Source: Candidatus Aalborgicola lynettensis
GTDB taxonomy: Bacteria > Pseudomonadota > Gammaproteobacteria > Burkholderiales > Burkholderiaceae_C
Direction of reading: 5' to 3'
DNA: 64,000 nucleotides
Assembly (NCBI GenBank): GCA_016719405.1
Contig: JADJZE010000021.1
Span: 620,001-684,000, forward strand
Shown here: positions 1 through 8,342 of the stretch, one piece after another
Layout: each line of letters opens with the position of its first letter
Position numbering within the stretch: the stretch's first letter is position 1
Program-made: the position numbers and the translations under genes
Notes under the pieces: model-generated
The model's database searches: none
What the model was told of the DNA's origin: nothing
The model's input: only the letters and a program-made list of their open reading frames with translations

Positions 1-156
1 TTTGTCTCCCTGCCACCCGAGTTGCACAGCCCCCTGCGCCAGCGCATGGTGCTGCTGGCCAAGGCCAGCGCGGCGGCAGTGAGTTTCTACCAGTATCTGC
101 AGCAGGCTGCTGCGCGCGCCGTGCTGGCCGAGTACGGTTTTGGTGCGCCCCCATAA
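1..156 (+). CDS. modA: ModA, molybdate-binding periplasmic protein (C-terminal fragment)
   Basis: The open frame runs from the first base to TAA at 154-156, giving 51 residues that end VLAEYGFGAPP. A final stretch with hydrophobic and aromatic residues followed by (K/E)YGFG near the stop is typical of the C-terminus of ModA, the periplasmic molybdate receptor of the ModABC importer. The call rests mainly on position directly upstream of modB and modC. The N-terminus lies outside the window. It ends 7 bases before the modB ATG, consistent with one operon. Confidence 0.75.
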   Translation, partial: FVSLPPELHSPLRQRMVLLAKASAAAVSFYQYLQQAAARAVLAEYGFGAPP

Positions 157-163
157 TCGCGCC

Positions 164-835
164 ATGGATTGGCAAGCGGCCCGCGTTTCGTTCTGGCTCG
201 CCGCCCTGACTGCGTGCATCTTGTTGCCGCTCGGGGTGGGGCTGGCGCGTTGGCTGGCCCTCACCACCAGCCGCTGGCGCCCGGTTGCCGAGGCGCTGCT
301 GATGTTGCCCCTGTTGCTACCGCCCACCGTGCTGGGCTTCTATCTATTGGTGTCGCTAGGCCAGGCATCGGTGCTGGGGGCGTGGCTGAACCGGCATCTG
401 GATGTGCAACTGGTGTTCAGCTTCCAGGGCCTGCTGTTGGCCAGCGTGCTGGTGAATCTGCCGTTTATGGTGCAGCCGATCCAGCGCTCTTTTGCCGCGG
501 TGCCGCCCATGCTGCGCGAGGCGGCCTGGGTGTGCGGCCTGAGCCGTTGGCGCACCTTCCGCCAAATTGAGTTGCCGCTGGCCTGGCCGGGGCTGGTGGC
601 GGGTGTTGCACTCACACTGGCCCACACCCTGGGCGAATTTGGCGTGGTGCTGATGGTGGGCGGCAACATTGCGGGCGAAACCCGCACCCTCAGCATTGCC
701 CTGTACGACCGGGTGCAGGCGTTTGACCTGGGCGCGGCGCACACCATGGCGCTGGTGCTGGTGGGGCTGTCGCTGGCCGCGCTGGCCTTGGTGTTTGCGG
801 CCGACCGCCGCCCCGGCGCGGTGCCGGTGCGCTAA
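164..835 (+). CDS. modB: ModB, molybdate ABC transporter permease
   Basis: Inner-membrane permease of the molybdate importer. I take ATG 164 (MDWQAARVS) as start; an in-frame TTG at 140 would overlap modA. The 223-residue product is close to the roughly 229 of E. coli ModB. It has about five hydrophobic segments and the cytoplasmic EAA coupling loop (REAAWVCGLSRWRTFRQIEL, about residues 119-138) that contacts the ATPase, followed by the conserved HTLGEFGVVLMVGG stretch of ModB/CysU-type permeases. It lies between the modA end and modC with short spacing, so it is probably cotranscribed. Confidence 0.93.
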   Translation: MDWQAARVSFWLAALTACILLPLGVGLARWLALTTSRWRPVAEALLMLPLLLPPTVLGFYLLVSLGQASVLGAWLNRHLDVQLVFSFQGLLLASVLVNLPFMVQPIQRSFAAVPPMLREAAWVCGLSRWRTFRQIELPLAWPGLVAGVALTLAHTLGEFGVVLMVGGNIAGETRTLSIALYDRVQAFDLGAAHTMALVLVGLSLAALALVFAADRRPGAVPVR

Positions 836-866
836 GCCCCCCCCAAAGAACGCACAGAACACGCCG

Positions 867-2117
867 ATGGCCGCCCTGCAGGTTCAATTGCACAGCACCG
901 GCCCGATTGCGCTGGACGCCCAGTTTGACTGCCAGCCGGGCGAGTTGCTGGCCCTTTTGGGGCCGTCGGGCAGTGGCAAAACCTCGCTGTTGCGGGCCGT
1001 AGCCGGGTTGCTGCCACGCACCGGGCTGCAGGGCACGGTGCGCTTGGGGGAATCGACCTGGTTCGACAGTGCGCAGGGCATTTGCCTGGCGCCGCAGCAG
1101 CGCCGGGTGGGGCTGGTGTTCCAGAGTTATGCCCTGTTCCCGCACATGACTGCTATCGAAAACATAGCTGTCTGCGCACGTCCGACGGGCGGAAAGGGCC
1201 AAAAAGACCATGAAACACTGGCCTACGTCCAGGGCCTCATGGAGCGTCTGGGGCTGGACGGTCTGGCGCACCGCCTGCCAGCGCAACTCTCGGGCGGCCA
1301 GCAGCAGCGCGTGGCGCTGGCACGGGCCTTGGTGCGCTTGCGCACGGCGCCGGGGGCACAGGCAGAGCAGGGGGTGCTGCTGCTGGACGAACCCTTTTCG
1401 GCGGTGGACGCCCCCACGCGCCAAACCCTGTACCGCGAGCTGGCGGAGTTGCGCCGCCACGTGTCCACCCCCATGGTGCTGGTGACGCACGACTTGATGG
1501 AGGCGCGCCGCCTGGCCGACCGGGTGGTGGTGGTGGACGGTGGCACCAGCTTGCAGATGGGCACACCTGCCAAGGTATTTGGCCAACCGCGCAATGCCCG
1601 GGTGGCGCAACTGGTGGGCATTCAAAACCTGTTTTCGGGGCGTTTTTACAAGGCGGGCGACAGCTGGGGCCATTTGCACTGGGTGCCCGCCGGGCAGGGG
1701 GCGGGTGTTGTCGGGTCGGATGCCGCAGCAGCAAGTGTTACAACGGATAGTAAGGCTCCGGGTGCAGCGCATGGGGCCGCGTTGCTGTTGCATACCCCCG
1801 ACAAAGGCCGCATTGATGACGGCGCCCAGGTGCGCTGGGTGGTGGCGGGGGAGGCCATGGAGCTCCACCCCTGGCAGGCCAATGCAGCCGTGCCCGTCAC
1901 CGATCCCCATGCCAACGTGCTGGAATGTGTGCTCGAAGAAGTGCTGGCGCTGGGTGAAACCAGCTTGTGCACCCTGCGCCCCATGGGCGTGGGCACCGAG
2001 CGGCTAACGCTAACCCAGTCCACGGTGCAGTTGCGCACACTGGGCGTGCCGGTGGGTGGCCGGGTGTTGTTGCACATGGCGCCCCAGGGCATTCACATCA
2101 TGCCGGTGCGGTCGTGA
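867..2117 (+). CDS. modC: ModC, molybdate ABC transporter ATPase
   Basis: ATP-binding subunit that energises molybdate uptake. ATG 867 (MAALQVQLH) is chosen because the longer frame upstream overlaps modB and has no family resemblance. Motifs: Walker A GPSGSGKT (residues 32-39), Q-loop in FQSYALFPHM, signature LSGGQQQRVALARAL, Walker B VLLLDEPFSAVD and the H-loop VTHD. The C-terminal third is the molybdate-responsive (TOBE/Mop-type) region. At 416 residues it is longer than E. coli ModC (352). Part of the excess, about residues 95-114 (IENIAVCARPTGGKGQKD), is encoded by a copy of the dispersed hairpin repeat and sits in the helical domain just before the signature motif. Confidence 0.93.
   Translation: MAALQVQLHSTGPIALDAQFDCQPGELLALLGPSGSGKTSLLRAVAGLLPRTGLQGTVRLGESTWFDSAQGICLAPQQRRVGLVFQSYALFPHMTAIENIAVCARPTGGKGQKDHETLAYVQGLMERLGLDGLAHRLPAQLSGGQQQRVALARALVRLRTAPGAQAEQGVLLLDEPFSAVDAPTRQTLYRELAELRRHVSTPMVLVTHDLMEARRLADRVVVVDGGTSLQMGTPAKVFGQPRNARVAQLVGIQNLFSGRFYKAGDSWGHLHWVPAGQGAGVVGSDAAAASVTTDSKAPGAAHGAALLLHTPDKGRIDDGAQVRWVVAGEAMELHPWQANAAVPVTDPHANVLECVLEEVLALGETSLCTLRPMGVGTERLTLTQSTVQLRTLGVPVGGRVLLHMAPQGIHIMPVRS
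1150..1209 (+). repeat. Dispersed hairpin repeat, copy within modC
   Basis: Contains the family core (TGCTATC...ATAGCTG), the adjoining CGCACGTC...GCG arm and the purine tail GGGCCAAAAAG, in the same order as the intergenic copy at 34832. It is read in frame as part of ModC. The hairpin arm is partly degenerate (CGCACGTCCGACGGGCG). Confidence 0.65.
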
Positions 2118-2236
2118 GGTAACGCGCCGCAACCCGCCGTGACGCGCCGGCCACAGTTTATTTTTATACGCCTTCCACTTTTCCCCGGTCTGCGGTATGG
2201 TGAACCCGGTACACCGTTGTACGGGAGACGTTGGAG

Positions 2237-4555
2237 ATGGCCAAGCGTTCATTGTTGGAACCCTTGGGCGCGCATCTGATTGCTTCGCCGGGCCTGCAAG
2301 ACGCCCCGGTGCTGGACTTGATGTGCTCCCATTTTGTGCTCACACTGGCAGCGCGCCAGAGTGTGGGCCTGAGTGTGCGCCGTGATTTCAACGGCGTGGT
2401 GGGGCTGGCCGCACGCCACCTGGTGTGGCCGGTTTCGGTGCTGGCGCGCCTGCGCGAGTTTTTGACCCGCCGCTGTGCCGGCAACGAACTCTGGCGCGGC
2501 CACGATGCGCTGGACGCCACCGAGTTTTTGGCCCGCCACGGCGCATGGCACGGTCCGTACGACGAATCCACCCTGTATTTTTTTCTGGACGAATACGTCA
2601 AAGACCAGCCCAAAGACCTGATTGCGGTGCTGTCGGTGACGGGCGAATGGCTGCGTAACGCACTCAAACGCCAGTCCACGCTGGTGGAGAAAAACATCAA
2701 TGCCCTGGCCGGTTTGTTGCAGCTCAACAAAGCTGAGCGTGCGCTGCTTTTGTACGGCACCCTGGCGCGTTACCAGCGCGACATGCGCAGCATTCTGGTC
2801 GAATTCAAGGTCAACAACGCCCCCGAAGCCTATGCGGCAATCGCCGAAGTGGCCGGCGTCAACCCCGACCAGGTGGCCGAGGCGCTGCGCGCCGGTTCCC
2901 GGCTGGAGCGCATTGGGCTGGTCGAAAATTTGATCTCCGAGCACAACATCACCGACCTGGCCGACCTGATGAAGGTCAGCGAAAAACTGCCCCCGGTGCT
3001 GATGCGCCAGTACCGCGACCAGGCCGAGCTGATGGCGGTGTTCACCCGTCTGTCCACCAAAAGCACCTTGGGGCTGGACGACTTTGCCTTTGTGGCCGAA
3101 GACGCCAAAGTGTTATGCACCCTGATGGCCAACGCGGTAGCGCGCCAAGAGGTGGGTATCAACGTGCTGCTGTACGGCCCGCCCGGCACCGGCAAAACCG
3201 AGCTGGCCAAGGTGGTGGCGCAGTCGGCCGGGCTGGAACTGTTTGAGGTGGAATACGCCGACCGCGACGGCAACTCTTTGAGCGGGCGTGATCGTTACCG
3301 CTCTTTGCAAATTGCCCAGGTGTTCCTCAAAGGCAGCGCCCAGGCCGCACTGCTGTTTGATGAGGTGGAAGATGTGTTTCCGCCCCTGTCCAGCGAGGTG
3401 GCGCTGCGCATGGCACGCTCGGACGCCACCGCCGCACCACCCAACGGCAGCGTCAGCGGCAAGGCCTGGGTCAACCAGGTGCTCGAATCCAACGTGGTGC
3501 CCACCATTTGGGTGACCAACCGCATTGAGCAGATCGACCCGGCTTTTCGGCGCCGCTTTGCCTACCACCTGGAACTCAAATCGCCCCCGCCCGGCGCGCG
3601 TGAAGAACTGGTGCGCAAAACGCTGGCAGAAGTGCCCGTGTCCGACGCCTTTGTGGCCCGCCTCACCCGCCGCAAGGGACTGACGCCGGCGCAAATCCGC
3701 ACCGCCGCACGGTTTGCCACCCTGGCCAGCCCGCAAGGCTCAACCCAGGGGGTGGAGACCTTGATTGAGCGCCAGCTCAAAAATGCCGATCTGGCACTGG
3801 GCAACCGCGCGGCAGAGGGCTCGCTGCACGATGGCGTCAGCCGCTACGACCCGGCCTTGCTCAATGTTGAAAGCCGCTTTGAGATTCCCCGCATCGTGCA
3901 GGCGCTGCAGGCGCGCGGCCATGGGTCGCTGTGTTTTTTTGGCCCCCCCGGCAGCGGCAAAACCGCGCTGGCCCAGCACATTGCCAGCACGCTGGGCCAG
4001 AGCCTGATCCAGCGCCAGGCCAGTGACCTGATGGGCAAATACGTGGGCGAGACCGAGCAGAACATGGCCGCCATGTTCCGCGAGGCCGAGGCTGAAAACG
4101 GCATTTTGCTGCTCGACGAGGCCGACAGTTACCTGCAAGACCGCCGCGGTGCGCAGCGCAACTTTGAGCTGACCGAGGTGAACGAAATGCTGCAGGGCAT
4201 GGAGCGTTTCAAGGGCATTTTTATCTGCACCACCAACCTGATGGACCGCATCGACCAGGCCGCCCTGCGCCGCTTCACCTTCAAAATTCAGTTCAAACCC
4301 CTGACCCGCTTGCAGCGCGAAGCCCTGTTTGTCACCGAGGTGCTGGGGGGCGACGCCAGCCAGTTGCACAGCGCCCAGCAGACCCGTCTGGCCGCTTTGG
4401 AGCAGTTGTGCCTGGGCGACTTTGCCGCCGTCAAGCGCCAGGGTGTCATTCTGGACACCTGCATGGACAGCGAAGAATTTTTGTCCCAGCTGGAGGCCGA
4501 GCACCGCATCAAGCCCGAGGTGCGCGATGCGCGCAGCATGGGGTTTATGGCCTGA
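2237..4555 (+). CDS. Two-module AAA+ ATPase of unknown role
   Basis: 772-residue protein with two AAA+ modules. Module 1: Walker A GPPGTGKT near residue 314 and Walker B ALLFDEVED near 372. Module 2: Walker A GPPGSGKT near 569 and Walker B ILLLDEAD near 625. The first ~300 residues match no domain I know. The module sequences resemble Cdc48/p97-like remodelling ATPases, but no protease motif (HExxH) is present, so an unfoldase or remodelling role is only inferred. ATG 2237 is preferred over TTG 2231 because GGGAG at 2223-2227 is well spaced for it. It stands alone between modC and nrdD with its own 120-base leader. Confidence 0.85.
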   Translation: MAKRSLLEPLGAHLIASPGLQDAPVLDLMCSHFVLTLAARQSVGLSVRRDFNGVVGLAARHLVWPVSVLARLREFLTRRCAGNELWRGHDALDATEFLARHGAWHGPYDESTLYFFLDEYVKDQPKDLIAVLSVTGEWLRNALKRQSTLVEKNINALAGLLQLNKAERALLLYGTLARYQRDMRSILVEFKVNNAPEAYAAIAEVAGVNPDQVAEALRAGSRLERIGLVENLISEHNITDLADLMKVSEKLPPVLMRQYRDQAELMAVFTRLSTKSTLGLDDFAFVAEDAKVLCTLMANAVARQEVGINVLLYGPPGTGKTELAKVVAQSAGLELFEVEYADRDGNSLSGRDRYRSLQIAQVFLKGSAQAALLFDEVEDVFPPLSSEVALRMARSDATAAPPNGSVSGKAWVNQVLESNVVPTIWVTNRIEQIDPAFRRRFAYHLELKSPPPGAREELVRKTLAEVPVSDAFVARLTRRKGLTPAQIRTAARFATLASPQGSTQGVETLIERQLKNADLALGNRAAEGSLHDGVSRYDPALLNVESRFEIPRIVQALQARGHGSLCFFGPPGSGKTALAQHIASTLGQSLIQRQASDLMGKYVGETEQNMAAMFREAEAENGILLLDEADSYLQDRRGAQRNFELTEVNEMLQGMERFKGIFICTTNLMDRIDQAALRRFTFKIQFKPLTRLQREALFVTEVLGGDASQLHSAQQTRLAALEQLCLGDFAAVKRQGVILDTCMDSEEFLSQLEAEHRIKPEVRDARSMGFMA

Positions 4556-4600
4556 GCGGGGTAGGGCGATGCGGGGTATTGGCCCGTGCCATCCGTTTTG

Positions 4601-4614
4601 TTGTCTCAAATCAA
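4601..4614 (+). promoter_or_regulatory. Candidate FNR/Anr site upstream of nrdD
   Basis: TTGTCTCAAATCAA matches the FNR dyad TTGAT-N4-ATCAA at 8 of 10 defined positions. An oxygen-responsive site would fit an anaerobic reductase, but the match is imperfect and it partly overlaps the first NrdR-like box. Confidence 0.3.
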
Positions 4615-4660
4615 ACTACAGGTAGCGTCTTGTTGGTATCGTACACACCATAGGTAGTGT
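4613..4660 (+). promoter_or_regulatory. Tandem NrdR-box-like pair upstream of nrdD
   Basis: Two related 16-mers, AAACTACAGGTAGCGT (4613-4628) and ACACCATAGGTAGTGT (4645-4660), are 32 bases apart start to start, about three helical turns. Against the known NrdR box (ACACwAtATaTwGtGT) they match at about 11 and 13 of 16 positions. NrdR, the nucleotide-sensing repressor of ribonucleotide reductase genes, typically binds such pairs at about this spacing. The second box ends 27 bases before the nrdD start codon. Confidence 0.55.
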
Positions 4661-4687
4661 TTACGAGTAAAAAACCAGGAGACGCCC

Positions 4688-6718
4688 ATGCACCCCACCC
4701 CCAACCCCATTCCCATCACCCTGCCACGCCAGGTCATCCAGCGCAGCGGCCAGCGCGTGGCGTTTGATGCCGCCAAAATCCAGTCCGCCCTGGTGCGCGC
4801 CGGGGCTGCCAGCGGCGAGTTTGGCGACGACGAAGCGGCACTGTTGTGCGCCCAGGTGGGCAAGGTGCTGATTCACCGCTTTCGCGGGCAGGCCCCGTCC
4901 ATCGAGCAAATTCAGGACGTGGTGGAGCACACCCTGATTGCCGCCAACCACCTGCGCACGGCGCGCGCCTACATTGCCTACCGCGAGCGCCACGCCACGC
5001 TGCGCGCCGACCACCAGACGCTGGTGGATGTGGAGTCGTCCATCAACGAATACCTCACCCGGGCCGACTGGCGCGTCAACGCCAACGCCAACCAGGGGTA
5101 TTCGCTGGGCGGGCTCATTCTCAACGTGTCGGGCAAGGTCACCGCCAATTACTGGCTGTCGCACGTTTACACCGCAGAAATTGGCGAGGCACACCGCAAT
5201 GCCGACATCCACATTCACGATCTGGACATGCTCAGCGGCTACTGCGCGGGCTGGTCGCTGCGCACGCTGTTGCACGAGGGCCTCAACGGCGTTCCGGGCA
5301 AGGTGGAGGCGGGGCCACCCAAACACATGAGTTCAGCCGTGGGGCAGATCGTCAACTTTCTGGGCACGCTGCAAAACGAGTGGGCCGGTGCGCAGGCGTT
5401 TTCGTCCTTCGACACCTACATGGCGCCCTATGTGCGCAAAGACGCCATGGACTATTGCGCAGTGCGCCAGTGCATCCAGGAGCTGGTCTACAACCTGAAC
5501 GTGCCCTCGCGCTGGGGCACACAAACCCCCTTTACCAACCTCACCTTCGACTGGACCTGCCCCGAAGACCTGCGCGAACAGGTGCCGGTGATTGGCGGCG
5601 TGGAAATGCCGTTTTGCTACGGCGAACTGCAGACCGAGATGGACCTCATCAACCGCGCCTACATTGACGTCATGACCACCGGCGACGCCAAAGGCCGCGT
5701 GTTCACCTTTCCCATTCCCACCTACAACATCACGCCCGATTTTCCGTGGGAGAGCGACAACGCCGCTGCGCTGTTCGACATGACAGCCAAATACGGCCTA
5801 CCGTACTTCCAGAACTTCATCAACTCCGAGCTGTCGCCCAACATGGTGCGCTCCATGTGTTGCCGCCTGCAGCTTGACTTGCGCGAATTGCTCAAACGCG
5901 GCAACGGCCTGTTTGGCAGTGCCGAGCAAACCGGCAGCCTGGGTGTGGTCACCGTCAACTGCGCCCGCCTGGGGTATGTGCACCGGGGTGACGAGCCCGC
6001 CTTGCTGGCCGCGCTGGACCGGCTGCTGGAGCTGGGCAAACAAAGCCTGGAGACCAAGCGCAAACTCATTGGGCGGCTGATGGACCAGGGCCTGTTCCCC
6101 TACACCAAGCGCTACCTGGGCACGCTGCGCAACCACTTCTCCACCCTGGGTGTGAACGGCATCAACGAAATGGTGCGCAACTTCAGCGCCGACCGCTGGG
6201 ACATTACCCACCCCGACGGCGAGGCCCTGGCCCTGCGCCTGCTCGACCATGTGCGTGCGCGCATCGTCGCCTTCCAGGAAGAAACCGGCCACCTCTACAA
6301 CCTGGAGGCCACCCCGGCCGAAGGCACCACCTACCGCTTTGCCAAAGAGGACAAGAAGCGCTGGAGCGACATTCTGCAGGCCGGCAGCCCCGAGCGGCCC
6401 TACTACACCAACTCCTCGCAACTGCCGGTGGGCTTTACCGCCGACCCGTTTGAGGCGCTGGAGCGCCAGGAAGCGCTGCAGTCCAAATACACCGGCGGCA
6501 CGGTGCTGCACCTGTACATGGGCGAGCGCCTGTCCAGCGGCGCAGCCTGCCGCGAACTGGTCAAGCGCGCCCTCACGCGGTTTCGCCTGCCCTACATCAC
6601 CGTCACGCCCACCTTCTCCATCTGCCCCACGCACGGCTACTTGGCGGGGGAGCACCCGTTTTGCCCGGTGTGCGACGCAGAGCGGCTGCAGGCCAAGCGT
6701 CAACGCCTGGCGGCCTGA
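4688..6718 (+). CDS. nrdD: NrdD, anaerobic (class III) ribonucleotide reductase, body lacking the glycyl-radical finger
   Basis: Reduces ribonucleoside triphosphates to deoxyribonucleotides without oxygen. The 676-residue product begins with an ATP-cone (about residues 14-105, QRSGQRVAFDAAKIQSALVRAG region), continues through the ten-stranded barrel (SMCCRLQLDL, VTVNCARLGY) and ends with the zinc finger CPTH...CPVC (C646, H649, C659, C662). It stops 14 residues later. The RVxGY glycyl-radical segment that normally follows the zinc finger is absent and appears as a separate ORF at 6812-7003 in the same reading frame. The start has a good ribosome site (AGGAG at 4677-4681). Tandem NrdR-like boxes precede it and nrdG follows. 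Confidence 0.92.
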   Translation: MHPTPNPIPITLPRQVIQRSGQRVAFDAAKIQSALVRAGAASGEFGDDEAALLCAQVGKVLIHRFRGQAPSIEQIQDVVEHTLIAANHLRTARAYIAYRERHATLRADHQTLVDVESSINEYLTRADWRVNANANQGYSLGGLILNVSGKVTANYWLSHVYTAEIGEAHRNADIHIHDLDMLSGYCAGWSLRTLLHEGLNGVPGKVEAGPPKHMSSAVGQIVNFLGTLQNEWAGAQAFSSFDTYMAPYVRKDAMDYCAVRQCIQELVYNLNVPSRWGTQTPFTNLTFDWTCPEDLREQVPVIGGVEMPFCYGELQTEMDLINRAYIDVMTTGDAKGRVFTFPIPTYNITPDFPWESDNAAALFDMTAKYGLPYFQNFINSELSPNMVRSMCCRLQLDLRELLKRGNGLFGSAEQTGSLGVVTVNCARLGYVHRGDEPALLAALDRLLELGKQSLETKRKLIGRLMDQGLFPYTKRYLGTLRNHFSTLGVNGINEMVRNFSADRWDITHPDGEALALRLLDHVRARIVAFQEETGHLYNLEATPAEGTTYRFAKEDKKRWSDILQAGSPERPYYTNSSQLPVGFTADPFEALERQEALQSKYTGGTVLHLYMGERLSSGAACRELVKRALTRFRLPYITVTPTFSICPTHGYLAGEHPFCPVCDAERLQAKRQRLAA

Positions 6719-6730
6719 AAACCTCAAGCA

Positions 6731-6793
6731 ATAACAGCCCTTTGCGCTTGATGGATAAGCGCTGATAGCTATCAATTTAGTAGCATTTTTAAC
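6731..6793 (-). repeat. Dispersed hairpin repeat between nrdD body and glycyl-radical ORF
   Basis: On the minus strand it reads poly-T, TGCTACTAAATTGATAGC, then the stem GCGCTTATCCATCAAGCGC and GGGCTGT. GCGCTT/AAGCGC form the stem. It lies exactly in the gap that separates the two nrdD-derived ORFs. Confidence 0.75.
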
Positions 6794-6811
6794 CACCAAA
6801 AGGAGACCACC

Positions 6812-7003
6812 ATGCACCACCACAACGCCGAACAAGTCGCCCTCGCCGCAGCCGACTTGCATCTCACCGACGCCGAACGCCAGCCCTGCGAGGTCTGGAC
6901 CCGCGTCATGGGCTACCACCGCCCGGTAGCCAGCTTCAACATCGGCAAGCAGGGCGAACACCAGCAGCGCCAGTTTTTTGCCGAATCCCCTTGTGTCGAT
7001 TAA
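6812..7003 (+). CDS. Stand-alone NrdD glycyl-radical domain
   Basis: 63-residue ORF with its own ribosome site (AAGGAG at 6800-6805) and ATG. It carries CEVWTRVMGYHRPV...FNIGKQGEHQQRQFF, which matches the C-terminal glycyl-radical finger of class III reductases; the radical glycine would be G34 in RVMGY. In most NrdD proteins this segment is fused directly after the zinc finger. Here the upstream nrdD stops before it, so the active enzyme would need this peptide to dock in trans, as YfiD does for pyruvate formate-lyase. The last bases overlap the start region of nrdG. The homology is clear; activity in trans is inferred. Confidence 0.85.
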   Translation: MHHHNAEQVALAAADLHLTDAERQPCEVWTRVMGYHRPVASFNIGKQGEHQQRQFFAESPCVD

Positions 7004-7691
7004 GTTAGCCCTCGCCACCGACTTGCGTGTCGGCGGCTTCACGCCGCTGACCAGTGTGGACTTTCCGGGCCACCTGGCGGCGGTGGTGTTTTGCCAGGGC
7101 TGCCCCTGGCGCTGCGGCTATTGCCACAACCCCGAACTGTTGGACGCCACAGCGCCCACCGCCATGGACTGGGACGCGGTGCTGGCCTTTCTGCGCCGCC
7201 GCCAGGGCCTGCTCGACGGTGTGGTGTTCTCCGGCGGCGAGCCCACTTTGCAGACTGCCTTGCCCGCAGCGCTGGATTTCGTGCGTGTACTGGGCTTTGC
7301 CACCGCCGTGCACACCGGCGGCATGTACCCCGCGCGGCTGGCGGCCGTGCTGCCCCGGCTGGACTGGGTGGGGCTGGACATCAAAGGCCCGTGGGCGCGC
7401 TACGACGCCATTACTGGCGCACCGGGCAGCGCAGTGCGCGTGCAGGAGTCGCTGCGCAGCGTGCTGGCCAGCGGCGTGGCGCATGAGTGCCGCACCACCT
7501 GGCATCCGGGCCTGTTTGGGTTGGCCGAGTTGCTGGCGCTGGCCGAAGAGCTGGTGGCGCAGGGCGTGCGCCATTGGGTGCTGCAGATGTGCCGTGTTGC
7601 CGGTGCGGCGCCGGTAGCCTTGGCGCCGCAATACCTGGAGCGGTTGTCAGCCGGGTTTGGCACCTTTGCGCTGCGCAATGCGGATGGATAG
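6993..7691 (+). CDS. nrdG: NrdG-type radical-SAM activating enzyme
   Basis: Generates the glycyl radical on the anaerobic reductase using S-adenosylmethionine and a 4Fe-4S cluster. The CX3CX2C cluster motif is in FCQGCPWRCGYCHNPEL, followed by the SAM-binding GGE motif in VVFSGGEPTLQ and LDIKGPWARYD. About 232 residues from GTG 6993; TTG 6978 is an alternative, and neither has a strong Shine-Dalgarno. Translation is probably coupled, since the start overlaps the last codons of the glycyl-radical ORF. Confidence 0.88.
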   Translation: MSIKLALATDLRVGGFTPLTSVDFPGHLAAVVFCQGCPWRCGYCHNPELLDATAPTAMDWDAVLAFLRRRQGLLDGVVFSGGEPTLQTALPAALDFVRVLGFATAVHTGGMYPARLAAVLPRLDWVGLDIKGPWARYDAITGAPGSAVRVQESLRSVLASGVAHECRTTWHPGLFGLAELLALAEELVAQGVRHWVLQMCRVAGAAPVALAPQYLERLSAGFGTFALRNADG

Positions 7692-7860
7692 TGATGGATG
7701 GCGTGTGCCCGGTCGCGTCCATGCAATGGCGCCACATGGGGCGCACGCCTGGGTATGTATACCCGCGCCGTTTAGGCTCACACCGAATTGGGCAAGGCTC
7801 CTGATAACCATCGACACTGTGAACGATGTGCAAACACCGCTGTTCGAATGGCGATCCCGT

Positions 7861-7880
7861 TTATATTGGCTTGAATATAA
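7861..7880 (+). promoter_or_regulatory. Inverted repeat before the DUF4258/DUF2283 pair
   Basis: TTATATT-N6-AATATAA ends 10 bases before the ATG at 7891, a position typical of an autoregulatory operator or a promoter -10 region. A second short dyad (GGGTAT GT ATACCC) lies at 7751-7764. Confidence 0.35.
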
Positions 7881-7890
7881 AATTCAAAGC

Positions 7891-8145
7891 ATGCAAACGA
7901 CTTACACCCAGCACGCACTGACCCGCATGGCAGAGCGCGGCATTAGCCGGGCAGAGGTAGAGGCTACCCTGGCCCAGCCACTGCGCACAGTGCCCGCCAA
8001 CCATGGTCGCATCGAGTCGCAAGGTTGGATAGAGCGAGCAGGCATGCGCCAGTTGTTGCGGGTCTTGACCGAGGGTGACGTGGTGGTGCTTGTCGTCACC
8101 GTGATGGCAACCAGCAAGTTCGGAAAATACGGAGTTCAACCATGA
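7891..8145 (+). CDS. DUF4258 domain protein, possible toxin
   Basis: 84 residues from ATG 7891. The pattern HALTRMAERGIS near the N-terminus followed by a beta-rich core (GMRQLLRVLTEGDVVVLVVTVM) is the DUF4258 signature, a small fold related to RelE/HicA-like toxins. Its stop overlaps the ATG of the DUF2283 gene (ATGA), and DUF4258-DUF2283 pairs recur in bacteria as putative toxin-antitoxin modules. Function is inferred from the pairing only. A longer reading frame upstream from 7657 is rejected because it has no family similarity. Confidence 0.75.
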   Translation: MQTTYTQHALTRMAERGISRAEVEATLAQPLRTVPANHGRIESQGWIERAGMRQLLRVLTEGDVVVLVVTVMATSKFGKYGVQP

Positions 8146-8342
8146 AGATCGAATACGACCAACAAGCCGATGCCATGTATATCCGCCTGCGGACGGGCAT
8201 AGTGGCCGAGAGTGACGAAGTGCGACCCGGCGTGGTGTTTGACTTTGATGCTGCAGGCCGCGTGTTGGGCATTGAAATGCTTGACGTGAGCGAGCGCACC
8301 GACAACCCGCGCGAGCTGGCGATGGAACTGGTGGGCGCATGA
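8142..8342 (+). CDS. DUF2283 protein, possible antitoxin
   Basis: 66 residues beginning MKIEYDQQADAMYIRLR, the classic DUF2283 start (Y-D...aDalYI.l), and ending with the VxGIEMLDxS segment. It overlaps the DUF4258 gene by four bases, so the two are translationally coupled. Probably the partner or antitoxin of the upstream protein; not experimentally defined to my knowledge. Confidence 0.8.
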   Translation: MKIEYDQQADAMYIRLRTGIVAESDEVRPGVVFDFDAAGRVLGIEMLDVSERTDNPRELAMELVGA

